DNA of 64,000 bases from Dyella_D sp052115385. Its GTDB lineage: Bacteria > Pseudomonadota > Gammaproteobacteria > Xanthomonadales > Rhodanobacteraceae. Under the pieces are notes generated by a model. It had not been told where the DNA came from and did no database searches. It was given only the letters and a program-made list of their open reading frames with translations. Made by a program: the position numbers and the translations under genes. The DNA lies in assembly GCF_052115385.1 (NCBI RefSeq), contig NZ_JBFRGP010000016.1, positions 18,817-82,816 on the forward strand. The letters run 5' to 3'. This document shows, in pieces, positions 9,424 through 18,049 of this stretch. Position 1 is the stretch's first letter, and each line of letters begins with the position of its first letter.

Positions 9424-9621
9424 ATGCCCAAGATCAAGACCAACCGGGCGGCGGCGAAGCGTTTTCGCAAGACCGCTTCCGGCAAGTTCAAGGCCGGTCA
9501 CGCCTTCAAGTCGCACATCCTGACCAAGAAGTCGACCAAGCGTAAGCGCAACCTGCGCGCCACCAATCACGTCAAAGCCTGCGACTCCAAGAGTGTCGCT
9601 CGCATGTTGCCGTACATCTAA
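9424..9621 (+). CDS. rpmI: 50S ribosomal protein L35
   Basis: Basic 65-aa protein starting MPKIKTNRAAAKRFRKTASG, diagnostic of bL35. ATG 9424 has GGAG about 8 nt upstream; in-frame starts further left are not part of the family. It sits between infC and rplT. Confidence 0.98.
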   Translation: MPKIKTNRAAAKRFRKTASGKFKAGHAFKSHILTKKSTKRKRNLRATNHVKACDSKSVARMLPYI

Positions 9622-9637
9622 GGCGGAGGACTGAACC

Positions 9638-9997
9638 ATGGCTCGTGTAAAGCGTGGCGTTACCGCCCGTCGTCGTCACAAGAAGATCATCGGCCGCGCG
9701 AAGGGCTACTACAACGCCCGTCGCAAGGTCTTCCGCGTTGCTAACCAGGCCGTCATCAAGGCCGGTCAGTACGCCTATATCGGCCGCAAGCAGAAGAAGC
9801 GCCAGTTCCGCGCCCTGTGGATCGTGCGTATCAATGCTGCCGCCCGTCAGTTCGGCCTGTCCTACAGCCGCCTGATCAATGGCCTGAGCAAGGCCGGCAT
9901 CACCGTCGACCGCAAGGTCCTGGCGGACATCGCCGTGCACGACATCAAGGCTTTTGGGGCCATCGCGGAAAAGGCGAAGGCTAGTCTAGCCGCTTGA
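9638..9997 (+). CDS. rplT: 50S ribosomal protein L20
   Basis: bL20 of 119 aa, needed early in 50S assembly and often an autoregulator of the rpmI-rplT mRNA. The start MARVKRGVTARRRHKKIIGRAKGYY and the YSRLINGLSKAGI segment are characteristic. GGAGG precedes the ATG. The gene lies 16 bp after rpmI and is followed by an attenuator-like hairpin before pheS. Confidence 0.98.
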   Translation: MARVKRGVTARRRHKKIIGRAKGYYNARRKVFRVANQAVIKAGQYAYIGRKQKKRQFRALWIVRINAAARQFGLSYSRLINGLSKAGITVDRKVLADIAVHDIKAFGAIAEKAKASLAA

Positions 9998-10039
9998 TCG
10001 TCCGGCGCTGCGCGCACTGACGATATGATGTGAATCAAG

Positions 10040-10074
10040 CGGGGAGGAGGCCTAAATGCCTCCTCCCCGTTTTT
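10040..10074 (+). terminator. terminator/attenuator between rplT and pheS
   Basis: A perfect 12-bp stem (10040-10051 with 10058-10069) has a 6-nt loop and is followed by TTTTTG. It lies only about 35 bp before pheS, where E. coli has the pheM attenuator, but no Phe-rich leader peptide is visible here. Confidence 0.8.
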
Positions 10075-10106
10075 GTTTGTCCCTGCCGAACACAGGAACC
10101 GCACCG

Positions 10107-11102
10107 ATGGACGACCTGGACACCCGGGCCGCGCAAGCCCAGGCCGAGATCGCAGCTGCCGACACGCTCGATGCGCTCGAAGCGCTGCGCGTGGGCCTGC
10201 TGGGCAAGAGCGGCATCGTCACCGCCGCGCTGAAGACGCTGGGCGCACTGCCGCCGGAAGAGAAGAAAGCGCGCGGCGCCGAGGTCAATCGCATCAAGGA
10301 GCGCCTCGCCGACGCCCTGGCCGCGCGCAAGCAGCTGCTGGAGCAGGCTGAGCTCGACCGCCGCCTGGCCTCCGAGAAGCTGGACATCAGCCTGCCCGGC
10401 CGCGACGGCGAGCACGGCGGCATCCATCCGGTCACGCGGGCGCTGGAGCGCATCTCGGCGATCTTCGGCCGCCTGGGTTACCAGCGCGCCGACGGTCCGG
10501 AGATCGAGGACGACTGGCATAACTTCGAGGCGCTGAACTTCCCGCCGCACCATCCGGCGCGTGCCATGCACGACACCTTCTACTTCGGCGACGGGCGCCT
10601 GCTGCGCACGCATACCTCGCCGGTGCAGATCCGCTCGATGCAGGGGCGGCAGCCGCCGATCCGCGTCATCGCGCCGGGCAAGGTCTACCGCAGCGATTCG
10701 GACCAGACCCATTCGCCGATGTTCCACCAGATCGAAGGCCTGCTGGTCGACGAGACCTCCAGCTTCGCCGACCTGAAGGGCACCCTGGCCGAATTCATCC
10801 GCGCCTTCTTCGAGCGCGATTTCGAGATGCGCTTCCGCCCCAGCTACTTCCCCTTCACCGAACCCTCGGCCGAAGTGGACATCCGCTGGGACGCCGAGGA
10901 CGGTTCCACCCGCTGGCTGGAAGTGCTGGGCTGCGGCATGGTGCATCCGAACGTGCTGAAGAACTGCGGCATCGACCCGGAGCGCTACACCGGCTTCGCC
11001 TTCGGCCTGGGCGTGGAGCGCTTCGCCATGCTGCGCTACGGCGTGTCCGACCTGCGCGCGTTCTTCGAGAACGATCTGCGGTTCCTCAAGCAATTCGCTT
11101 GA
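10107..11102 (+). CDS. pheS: phenylalanyl-tRNA synthetase alpha subunit
   Basis: Catalytic alpha subunit (331 aa) of the alpha2-beta2 enzyme charging tRNA-Phe. Start ATG 10107 has AGGA upstream; longer in-frame starts would run through the terminator. The N-terminal coiled coil covers about residues 1-90. The class II core includes GPEIEDDWHNFEALNFP, the motif-2 region HTSPVQIRSM and the motif-3 segment GFAFGLGVERFAMLRYG. pheT follows 84 bp downstream. Confidence 0.98.
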   Translation: MDDLDTRAAQAQAEIAAADTLDALEALRVGLLGKSGIVTAALKTLGALPPEEKKARGAEVNRIKERLADALAARKQLLEQAELDRRLASEKLDISLPGRDGEHGGIHPVTRALERISAIFGRLGYQRADGPEIEDDWHNFEALNFPPHHPARAMHDTFYFGDGRLLRTHTSPVQIRSMQGRQPPIRVIAPGKVYRSDSDQTHSPMFHQIEGLLVDETSSFADLKGTLAEFIRAFFERDFEMRFRPSYFPFTEPSAEVDIRWDAEDGSTRWLEVLGCGMVHPNVLKNCGIDPERYTGFAFGLGVERFAMLRYGVSDLRAFFENDLRFLKQFA

Positions 11103-11186
11103 GGCCCGAGCGGCCGGGCGCATCGCTGCCCGGTGAACTCCTTCGCACATCGCTGCTCACCCCCCCGATTCCCTGGACCTTAGCCC

Positions 11187-13565
11187 ATGAAATTCTCCGA
11201 GAACTGGCTGCGCGAACTGGTCGAGATCAAGGCCGACCGCGCCGCCCTGGCCCACGCGCTGACCATGGCCGGGCTGGAAGTGGAAGAGCTGACCCCGCTG
11301 GGCGAGCAGCTCGCCGGCGTGGTGGTGGCCGAGATCGTCGGCGCCGAAAAGCATCCGGAAGCCGACCGCCTGCAGGTCTGCCGCGTCGACGCGGGGCAGG
11401 GCGAGCCGCTGCAGATCGTCTGCGGCGCGCCGAATGCGCGCGTCGGCATCAAGGTGCCGCTGGCGATGGTGGGCGCCGAGCTGCCGGGCGGCATCCAGAT
11501 CAAGGCGGCCAAGCTGCGCGGCGTGGAGTCGTCCGGCATGCTGTGCTCGGCCAAGGAGCTGGGCATCGACGCCGACGCCTCCGGCCTGCTCGAACTGCCG
11601 GCCGACGCGCCGGTCGGCCAGCCGCTGGCCAGCTACCTCGGCCTGCCCGATGCCAGCATCGAATTGAAGCTGACCCCGAACCGCCCGGATTGCCTGGGCC
11701 TGGTCGGCCTGGCGCACGACGTTGCCGCATTGTTCGGCAGCCATGTGCGCGTGCCGGCCCAGGCTGCCGCTTCGGTAGGTATCGACGCGCGCCGCGGCAT
11801 CCGCCTCGAAGCCGGCGCCGACGCGCCGCGCTACCTGGGCCGCATCATCGAAGGCGTCGACCCGCAGGCGCGCACCCCGCTGTGGCTGGCCGAGCGCCTG
11901 CGCCGCGCCGGCCTGCGCCCGATCAGCGCGATCGTCGACGTCACCAACTACGTGATGCTCGAACTGGGCCAGCCGCTGCACGCCTTCGACGACGACAAGC
12001 TGCAAGGCGACATCGTGGTGCGCCATGCGCGCGCCGGCGAAACGCTGAAGCTGCTCGACGGTTCCGAGGCGAAGCTCGACCCGGGCTTCCTGGTGATCGC
12101 CGACGAGCAGCAGGCGCTGGCCGTGGCCGGCGTGATGGGCGGCTACGACTCGCGCGTCACCGACAGTGCGCGCCGTATCTTCCTGGAATCCGCGCATTTC
12201 GCGCCGGCCGCGATCATGGGCCGCGCACGCAAGCTCGGCATGCATACGGATGCCTCGCACCGCTTCGAGCGCGGCGTCGATCCGGAGCTGCCGCGCCGCG
12301 CGCTGGAACGCGCCACCGAGCTGCTGCTGGCGATCGCCGGCGGCACGGCTGGCCCGGTGCTGGCCGCGGAAAACCTGGCCGACCTGCCGAAGCTGGCGCC
12401 GGTAGTGCTGCGCCGTGCGCGCCTGAAGCGCGTGCTCGGGCTGGAAGTCGCCGATACCGAAGTGACGCGCATCTTCGGTGCGCTCGGCATGCAGGTCGAA
12501 TCGATCGCCGACGGCTGGCGCATCGCCGCGCCGAGCAGCCGCTTCGATATCGAGCGCGAAGAGGACCTGGTCGAGGAAGTGGCCCGCATCCACGGCTACG
12601 ACCGCATCCCCACGCATACGCCCTCCGGCGCCTTGCGCCTGGTCACCGAAGCGGAGGCGCGCATCCCCGAGCTGGCGCTGCGCGAGCAGCTCGCTTCGCG
12701 CGGCTACTACGAGGCGGTGAACCTGTCCTTCCTGTCGGCCGAGCTGCTGGCGCGCTGGGGTTTCGTCGAAAACCTGGTGCCGCTGGCCAATCCGCTGTCG
12801 GCGGACCTGGCCGTGATGCGTCCCTCGCTGCTGCCGGGGCTGATCGAAGCGCTGCGCCACAACCGCGCGCGCCAGCAGGAACGCGTGCGCCTGTTCGAGG
12901 TGGCGCGGGTGTTCGCCGCCGGCGATCCGCCGGTGGAGACGCCCAGCCTGGCCATCGCCGCCTGCGGTTCCGCACGTGCCGAGCAGTGGGGCGAGGCGAG
13001 CCGGCCGCTGGATTTTCATGATCTCAAGGGCGAACTCGACGCCATCGTCGCCTGGGGGGGCGAGCCGCAGCGCTGGTCGGTGCATGCCGACGGCCTGCCG
13101 GGCTGGTTGCACCCCGGGCGCGGCGCGCGCGTCGCGCGCGACGGCCACACCGTGGGCTACCTCGGCGCGCTGCATCCCCAGCTCGCCAAGGCGCTGGACC
13201 TGGGGCCGGATGCGCACGTGCTGGAACTGGCCCTGGAGCCGCTGCTGGCCCGCCGCCTGCCCAAGGCCGTCGCGGTGCCGCGCTTTCCTTCGGTGCGCCG
13301 CGATATCGCCGTGGACCTGCCCGAGGAAGTCAGCTGGGCGCAAGTCGAGCAATGCGTCCGTACGGCCCTCGGCGGGCCGCTGATCGAGCTGCGCCTGTTC
13401 GACCGCTACGCCGGAAAAGGCGTCGAGACTGGCCGAAAGAGTCTCGCTATGGGCTTGATTTTGCAGGACGCTTCACGCACGCTTACTGACGACGACGCAG
13501 ACCGCTTCGTGCGCGAAGCGTTCGCTGCGTTGGAGACTTCATGCAAGGCAAGATGGCGAGGATGA
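11187..13565 (+). CDS. pheT: phenylalanyl-tRNA synthetase beta subunit
   Basis: Large beta subunit (792 aa) with the standard domain order: N-terminal tRNA-binding (EMAP-like) domain, B3/B4 editing domain (B3/4 start near NRPDCLGLVGLAHD), B5 DNA-binding-like fold, catalytic-like core, and the C-terminal ferredoxin-like anticodon-binding domain (FPSVRRDIAVDLP). It ends one base before ihfA, indicating tight co-transcription. Confidence 0.98.
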   Translation: MKFSENWLRELVEIKADRAALAHALTMAGLEVEELTPLGEQLAGVVVAEIVGAEKHPEADRLQVCRVDAGQGEPLQIVCGAPNARVGIKVPLAMVGAELPGGIQIKAAKLRGVESSGMLCSAKELGIDADASGLLELPADAPVGQPLASYLGLPDASIELKLTPNRPDCLGLVGLAHDVAALFGSHVRVPAQAAASVGIDARRGIRLEAGADAPRYLGRIIEGVDPQARTPLWLAERLRRAGLRPISAIVDVTNYVMLELGQPLHAFDDDKLQGDIVVRHARAGETLKLLDGSEAKLDPGFLVIADEQQALAVAGVMGGYDSRVTDSARRIFLESAHFAPAAIMGRARKLGMHTDASHRFERGVDPELPRRALERATELLLAIAGGTAGPVLAAENLADLPKLAPVVLRRARLKRVLGLEVADTEVTRIFGALGMQVESIADGWRIAAPSSRFDIEREEDLVEEVARIHGYDRIPTHTPSGALRLVTEAEARIPELALREQLASRGYYEAVNLSFLSAELLARWGFVENLVPLANPLSADLAVMRPSLLPGLIEALRHNRARQQERVRLFEVARVFAAGDPPVETPSLAIAACGSARAEQWGEASRPLDFHDLKGELDAIVAWGGEPQRWSVHADGLPGWLHPGRGARVARDGHTVGYLGALHPQLAKALDLGPDAHVLELALEPLLARRLPKAVAVPRFPSVRRDIAVDLPEEVSWAQVEQCVRTALGGPLIELRLFDRYAGKGVETGRKSLAMGLILQDASRTLTDDDADRFVREAFAALETSCKARWRG

Positions 13566-13566
13566 C

Positions 13567-13866
13567 ATGGCGCTGACCAAGGCGGAGATGGCCGAGCGCC
13601 TCTTTCTCGAGGTGGGCCTCAACAAGCGTGAGGCGAAAGAATTCGTGGACGCCTATTTCGAGGTGGTCCGCGAGGCGCTGGAAAAGGGCGAGCAGGTGAA
13701 GCTGTCGGGGTTCGGCAATTTCGACCTGCGGCAGAAGAACCAGCGCCCGGGACGCAACCCGAAGACCGGCGAGGAGATCCCGATCTCCGCCCGTCGCGTG
13801 GTGACGTTCCGGCCGGGGCAGAAACTCAAGGTGAGAGTGGAGAGCTATGCTGGACCAAGGGAATAA
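13567..13866 (+). CDS. ihfA: integration host factor alpha subunit
   Basis: DNA-bending HU/IHF-family protein of 99 aa; heterodimer with IhfB. The start MALTKAEMAERLFLEVGLNK and the beta-arm region GRNPKTGEEIPISARRVVTF match IhfA. It begins one base after the pheT stop and overlaps the next gene by 20 bp, as in related genomes. Confidence 0.97.
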   Translation: MALTKAEMAERLFLEVGLNKREAKEFVDAYFEVVREALEKGEQVKLSGFGNFDLRQKNQRPGRNPKTGEEIPISARRVVTFRPGQKLKVRVESYAGPRE

Positions 13867-14203
13867 CACCGAGCTCCCGGCCATCCCGGCCAAGCGCTAT
13901 TTCACCATCGGTGAAGTCAGCGAATTGTGCGGGGTGAAGCCTCACGTGCTGCGGTACTGGGAACAGGAGTTCCCCGCACTCAACCCGGTCAAGCGCCGTG
14001 GCAACCGCCGCTATTACCAGCGCCACGACGTGCTGATGATCCGGCAGATCCGTGCCCTGCTGTACGACGAAGGCTTCACCATCACCGGCGCCCGCGCCCG
14101 GCTGGAAGGCCCGCAGGCGCGCATGGAATCGAGCATTTCGCACCAGATCGTGCGCCAGGTGCGCATGGAGCTGGAAGAAGTGCTGAGCCTGCTGCGCCGC
14201 TGA
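13847..14203 (+). CDS. MerR-family transcriptional regulator
   Basis: Protein of 118 aa whose N-terminal half is a MerR helix-turn-helix (YFTIGEVSELCGVKPHVLRY, then WEQEF and NRRYYQRHDV), followed by a short dimerisation helix. No effector-binding Cys cluster is seen, so the ligand is unknown. This small merR gene after ihfA is a conserved neighbour in gammaproteobacteria. Its start overlaps the end of ihfA, implying translational coupling. Confidence 0.92.
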   Translation: MLDQGNNTELPAIPAKRYFTIGEVSELCGVKPHVLRYWEQEFPALNPVKRRGNRRYYQRHDVLMIRQIRALLYDEGFTITGARARLEGPQARMESSISHQIVRQVRMELEEVLSLLRR

Positions 14204-14269
14204 GCGCGCAGGCTTTCTACCTACGCAAGTCCTGGCCGAGCTGCTAGACTTGCCCACTTGCCGTATCGT

Positions 14270-14346
14270 CGGGGCGTAGCGCAGCCTGGTAGCGCATTTG
14301 CCTGGGGGGCAAAGGGTCGTCGGTTCGAATCCGGCCGCCCCGACCA
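14270..14346 (+). tRNA. tRNA-Pro (anticodon GGG)
   Basis: Complete cloverleaf: acceptor CGGGGCG/CGCCCCG, D stem GCGC, anticodon stem TTTGC/GCAAA with loop CTGGGGG (anticodon GGG), T stem GTCGG/CCGGC with loop TTCGAAT, and encoded ACCA end. Note the encoded CCA and the G after the anticodon, unlike the tRNA-like elements at 32.1 kb. Confidence 0.97.
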
Positions 14347-14364
14347 ATTACGGTGAAGTATTCG

Positions 14365-14393
14365 AAAGGCGCCCTGGTGGCGCCTTTTCTTTT
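14365..14393 (+). terminator. rho-independent terminator after tRNA-Pro
   Basis: AAAGGCGCC (14365-14373), loop CTGGT, GGCGCCTTT (14379-14387), then TCTTTT. It also overlaps the end of the convergent zinc-finger gene. Confidence 0.8.
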
Positions 14394-14706
14394 ACTCGTC
14401 GACATAGCGCGGTATCGGCCCCGGATGCGGCGTCTTGCGGTCCGACAGGTCGAACATCAGGTCGTCCACGTAGCACCAGCCCCAGCCCTCCGGCGGATCG
14501 TAGCCTTCGATGATGGGATGTCCCGTCGCGCGGTAGTGCTTGGTGGCGTGCCGGCCGGGCGAGTCGTCGCAGCAGCCCACGTGGCCGCAGCTGCGGCAGA
14601 TGCGCAAGTGGACCCAGGGGCTGCCGGTCTTCAGGCATTCCTCGCAGCCGGCGGCGCTGGGGGTGACGTCGCGGATGCCGTCGAGATGGCTGCAGCTGGC
14701 TTTCAT
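14392..14706 (-). CDS. UBP-type zinc finger domain protein
   Basis: Protein of 104 aa. The start at 14706 has AGGAG 6 nt upstream; a longer frame from 14742 lacks a site. Conserved Cys/His pairs (CSHL, CEEC, CRSCGHVGCCD, then HATKHYRATGHP) form the UBP-type zinc finger, followed by WGWCYVDDLMF. In eukaryotes this domain binds the free ubiquitin C-terminus; bacterial stand-alone versions are widespread but their role is unknown. It is convergent with tRNA-Pro. Confidence 0.88.
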   Translation of the reverse strand: MKASCSHLDGIRDVTPSAAGCEECLKTGSPWVHLRICRSCGHVGCCDDSPGRHATKHYRATGHPIIEGYDPPEGWGWCYVDDLMFDLSDRKTPHPGPIPRYVDE

Positions 14707-14842
14707 CGCGGTCTCCTTGGTCGGGCATGGCGGGCAGGCCACGCGCTTTCAGAGTTCTTCAAGGCTTTTTCAGGCGCGTTTCAGGACTCGAACGCGCCGG
14801 CTTGGCGAGGGTGGGGGATATCCCCGCCCATCGAGAGGCTAC

Positions 14843-15598
14843 ATGAAGACACTCGCTCCCATCCCCTCGCGCGCGTCCGTGGGTTTCGGCGACGACCACG
14901 TTTACAAGCTGCGCCGGGCGCTGGACCGATGGTTCTACTTCGGCATGGCGTGGCTGGTGCTGCTGGTGGTGGCCTATGGTTTCGGCCGCGGCCTCGGCGA
15001 GCGGCTGCTGCATCGGGCGGAGCCGCTGCCATGGATCCTGCATGTCCACGTGCTGGTGTTCTCCGCTTGGGTGCTGTTGTTCCTCGTGCAGACCGGGCTG
15101 GTACGCCGGCATGCGCTGCGCCTGCACCGGCGGCTGGGCCTGTTCGGCGCGGGCCTGGGCACCGTGTTGCCGGTGCTGGGCGTGGCCACCGCGCTGGCGA
15201 TGCGCCAGTGGCATGCGCGCCAGGGGCCGGTGCACGACGCCTTCCTGGCGATCTCCTTCAACGACATGCTGACCTTCGCCGTGGCCTTCGGCCTGGCGCT
15301 GCGCTGGCGGCGGCAGCCGGAGTTCCATCGGCGGCTGATGCTGATCGCCACGTGCGCGCTGACGGTGGCCGCGTTCGCGCGTTTCCCGCACGCCCTGGTG
15401 CCGGCCAACACCTGGTACGCGTACGTGGACGTGCTGATCGGGCTCGGCCTGCTGCGCGATGTCATCGTCGAAGGCCGCGCGCACCGGGTCTATGCGATCG
15501 GCTTGCCGTGCGTGATGGCGGGGCAGGGGCTGGCGCTCTATCTGGCGTTCGCCGCGCCCGCAGGCTGGCTGGCGCTGCTGCACGCGTGGCTGGGCTAA
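14843..15598 (+). CDS. multi-pass membrane protein of unknown function
   Basis: Protein of 251 aa from ATG 14843 (GAGAGG 5 nt upstream). About six or seven hydrophobic helices are visible, with an HVHVLVFSAWVLLFLVQTGLV segment and an LHRRLGLFG loop followed by a helix, a pattern seen in DUF2306-like membrane proteins. His residues near helix ends could bind haem or metal, but this is not shown. Its stop overlaps the stop of the convergent oxidoreductase gene. Confidence 0.7.
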   Translation: MKTLAPIPSRASVGFGDDHVYKLRRALDRWFYFGMAWLVLLVVAYGFGRGLGERLLHRAEPLPWILHVHVLVFSAWVLLFLVQTGLVRRHALRLHRRLGLFGAGLGTVLPVLGVATALAMRQWHARQGPVHDAFLAISFNDMLTFAVAFGLALRWRRQPEFHRRLMLIATCALTVAAFARFPHALVPANTWYAYVDVLIGLGLLRDVIVEGRAHRVYAIGLPCVMAGQGLALYLAFAAPAGWLALLHAWLG

Positions 15599-16602
15599 GC
15601 CACCTTCAACACGATCTTGCCGACATGCTCCCCGCTTTCCATCAGCCGATGCGCATCCGCCGCGCGCACCAGCGGAAACACCTCGTGCACCATCGGCAGG
15701 CAGCGTCCGGCGGCGAGCACCGGCCACACATGCGTACGCAGGTCGTTGGCGATCTCGGCTTTCTCCGCGCCGCTGCGCGCACGCATGGTGGAGCCGGTGA
15801 CGGTGGCGCGCTTGAGCACCAGCGTCTGCAGGTCCACTTCGTCCGCGCGGGTGCCGCCGAGAAAGCCGATCAGCACCAGCCGTCCATCGCGCGCCAGCGC
15901 CGCCAGGTTCCGCTCGAAATAGCTGCCGCCCATGATGTCCAGGATCACGTCGACGCCATGCCCGTCGGTCCTGTCCAGCACCGCCAGCGCGAAGTTCTCG
16001 TCGTGGTAGTTGATCGCCTCGGCGCCGAGATGGCGCACCACCGCGCACTTGTGCTCGCTGCCGGCGGTGGCGAACGCGGCGATGCCGAATTCGCGGCACA
16101 GCATCAGCGCGGTGGTGCCGATGCCGCTGGTGCCGCCGTGGATCAGCACGCGCTCGCCCGGCACGGCGTGGCCGATGCGGAACAGATTGGCCCACACGGT
16201 GAAGAAGGTTTCCGGAATGGCCGCGGCGTGGATCGAATCGATGCCGTCGGGAATCGGCAGCGCCTGCCCGGCGGGCAGCACGCAGTACTCGGCATAGCCG
16301 CCGCCGTTGGTCAGTCCGCATACGCGGTCGCCGATGGCGAAACCCTGTACGTCGGAACCCATCGCCACGATCTCGCCGGCGATCTCCAGGCCCGGCGTGG
16401 GATGCGCGCCGGGCGGCAGCGGATAGCGGCCCATGCGCTGGATCACATCGGGCCGGTTCACCCCCGCCGCCTGCACTTTCACCAGCACTTCGTCGCGGGT
16501 CGGTTCGGGCAGCGGCACCGTGCGTGGCTGCAACGCGTCCGGCGGACCGGGCGTCTCGATCCCGATCTCGATCATGCGGTCCGGCAGGAAGACTTTGCTC
16601 AT
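15595..16602 (-). CDS. NAD(P)H-quinone oxidoreductase, PIG3/zeta-crystallin-type MDR family
   Basis: Medium-chain dehydrogenase/reductase of 335 aa lacking structural zinc Cys motifs. The N-terminal GroES-like half contains VNRPDVIQRMGRYPLPPG, diagnostic of the PIG3 (TP53I3) subfamily. The NADP-binding half has VLIHGGTSGIGTTALML near residue 145. Members reduce quinones with NADPH. ATG 16602 is the chosen start; Met10 is an alternative. It lies in the same direction as serA but about 100 bp away, so co-transcription is possible. Confidence 0.9.
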   Translation of the reverse strand: MSKVFLPDRMIEIGIETPGPPDALQPRTVPLPEPTRDEVLVKVQAAGVNRPDVIQRMGRYPLPPGAHPTPGLEIAGEIVAMGSDVQGFAIGDRVCGLTNGGGYAEYCVLPAGQALPIPDGIDSIHAAAIPETFFTVWANLFRIGHAVPGERVLIHGGTSGIGTTALMLCREFGIAAFATAGSEHKCAVVRHLGAEAINYHDENFALAVLDRTDGHGVDVILDIMGGSYFERNLAALARDGRLVLIGFLGGTRADEVDLQTLVLKRATVTGSTMRARSGAEKAEIANDLRTHVWPVLAAGRCLPMVHEVFPLVRAADAHRLMESGEHVGKIVLKVA

Positions 16603-16703
16603 GGCGCGCGAATCATTCCATTGCGTCCGCTTGATTTACGCGGCGGGCGGTGAAGGACGCGTAGCGGCTACGCGCCTTCCGTTCAAGCGGACACCTTGCC
16701 GCG

Positions 16704-17936
16704 TCAGTACAGCACGCGGCTGCGCAAGGTGCCCGGAATCGCCGCCAGCCGATCCTTCAATGCACCAGCCTGCGCGGCATCCGCCGACACGTCGATCACC
16801 ACATAGCCCACCTGTGGATCGGTCTGCAGGAACTGCGCGTCGATGTTGATATTGCCGGCGGAGAACAATTCGTTGATGCGCGACAGCACGCCCGGCACGT
16901 TGCGATGGATATGCAGCAGGCGCCGGCTGTTCGGATGCTCCGGCAGGGTCACCTCGGGGAAGTTCACCGCCGACAGGGTGGAACCGTTGTCGCTGTAGCG
17001 CACCAGCTTGCTGGCCACTTCGATGCCGATATTGTCCTGCGCTTCCAGCGTGCTGCCGCCGATATGCGGCGTGAGGATCACGTTGTCCATGCCGACCAGG
17101 GGCGATACGAACGGATCGTCATTGCCCTTGGGCTCCTGCGGGAACACGTCCACCGCCGCACCTGCGATATGGCCGCTGCGCAGCGCCGTGGCCAGTGCGT
17201 CGATATCCACCACGGTGCCGCGCGAGGCGTTGATCAGCACCGAGCCCGGACGCATCTTGCCCAGCTCGGTGGCGCCGATCATCAGCTTGGTGGACGGCGT
17301 TTCCGGCACGTGCAGGGTCACCACGTCGGCGCGTTCCAGCAGGTCGTCCAGGCTGCCGGCGGCGCGCGCATTGCCCAGCGACAGCTTGGTTTCGATGTCG
17401 TGGAAGATCACGCGCATGCCCAGCGATTCGGCCAGCACGCCGATCTGGGTGCCGATATGGCCGTAGCCGACGATGCCCAGCACCTTGTCGCGCGCCTCGA
17501 AGCTGCCCGCCGCCGACTTGGTCCAGCCGCCGCGATGGCATAGCGCGTTCTTCTGCGGGATGCCGCGCAACAGCATGATCGCCTCGGCGATCACCAGCTC
17601 GGCCACGCTGCGCGTATTGGAGTAGGGCGCGTTGAACACCGGCACGCCCTGCGCCCGTGCCGCTTCCAGGTCGACCTGGTTGGTGCCGATGCAGAAGCAG
17701 CCCACCGCGATCAGCCGGCGCGCGTGCTCCAGCACGTCGGCGCTGAGCTGGCTGCGCGAACGGATGCCGACGATATGCGCCTCGGCGATGCGCGCTTTGA
17801 GGTCCGCTTCCGGCAGCGACTTCTCGTGGAATTCGATCTGGCTGTAGCCGGCGCGGCGGAACACTTCCACGGCGCTCTGGCTGACGCCTTCGAGCAGGAG
17901 GACCTTGATGTCTGCTTTCGGATACGAGGTTTTCAT
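16704..17936 (-). CDS. serA: D-3-phosphoglycerate dehydrogenase
   Basis: First enzyme of serine synthesis; oxidises 3-phosphoglycerate with NAD. The 410 aa from ATG 17936 equal the E. coli-type SerA length; longer frames upstream are not homologous. Residues show the substrate domain, the Rossmann motif VLGIVGYGHIGTQIG, the catalytic HIGGSTLEAQ segment and a C-terminal ACT domain (VPGVLSRINELFSAGNINI) that normally gives serine feedback inhibition. The gene is divergent from the FAD oxidoreductase at 18050. Confidence 0.97.
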   Translation of the reverse strand: MKTSYPKADIKVLLLEGVSQSAVEVFRRAGYSQIEFHEKSLPEADLKARIAEAHIVGIRSRSQLSADVLEHARRLIAVGCFCIGTNQVDLEAARAQGVPVFNAPYSNTRSVAELVIAEAIMLLRGIPQKNALCHRGGWTKSAAGSFEARDKVLGIVGYGHIGTQIGVLAESLGMRVIFHDIETKLSLGNARAAGSLDDLLERADVVTLHVPETPSTKLMIGATELGKMRPGSVLINASRGTVVDIDALATALRSGHIAGAAVDVFPQEPKGNDDPFVSPLVGMDNVILTPHIGGSTLEAQDNIGIEVASKLVRYSDNGSTLSAVNFPEVTLPEHPNSRRLLHIHRNVPGVLSRINELFSAGNINIDAQFLQTDPQVGYVVIDVSADAAQAGALKDRLAAIPGTLRSRVLY

Positions 17937-18049
17937 GGGTCGCCGGGCGGGTCTGGATAAAGGTGGGCAAAGCGGCACTATGCGGCAGCGCAGCACTGGA
18001 CCGCAACGGCTGCGGCTGGCAGGCTGGACGACTCGCTTACGGAATCGCC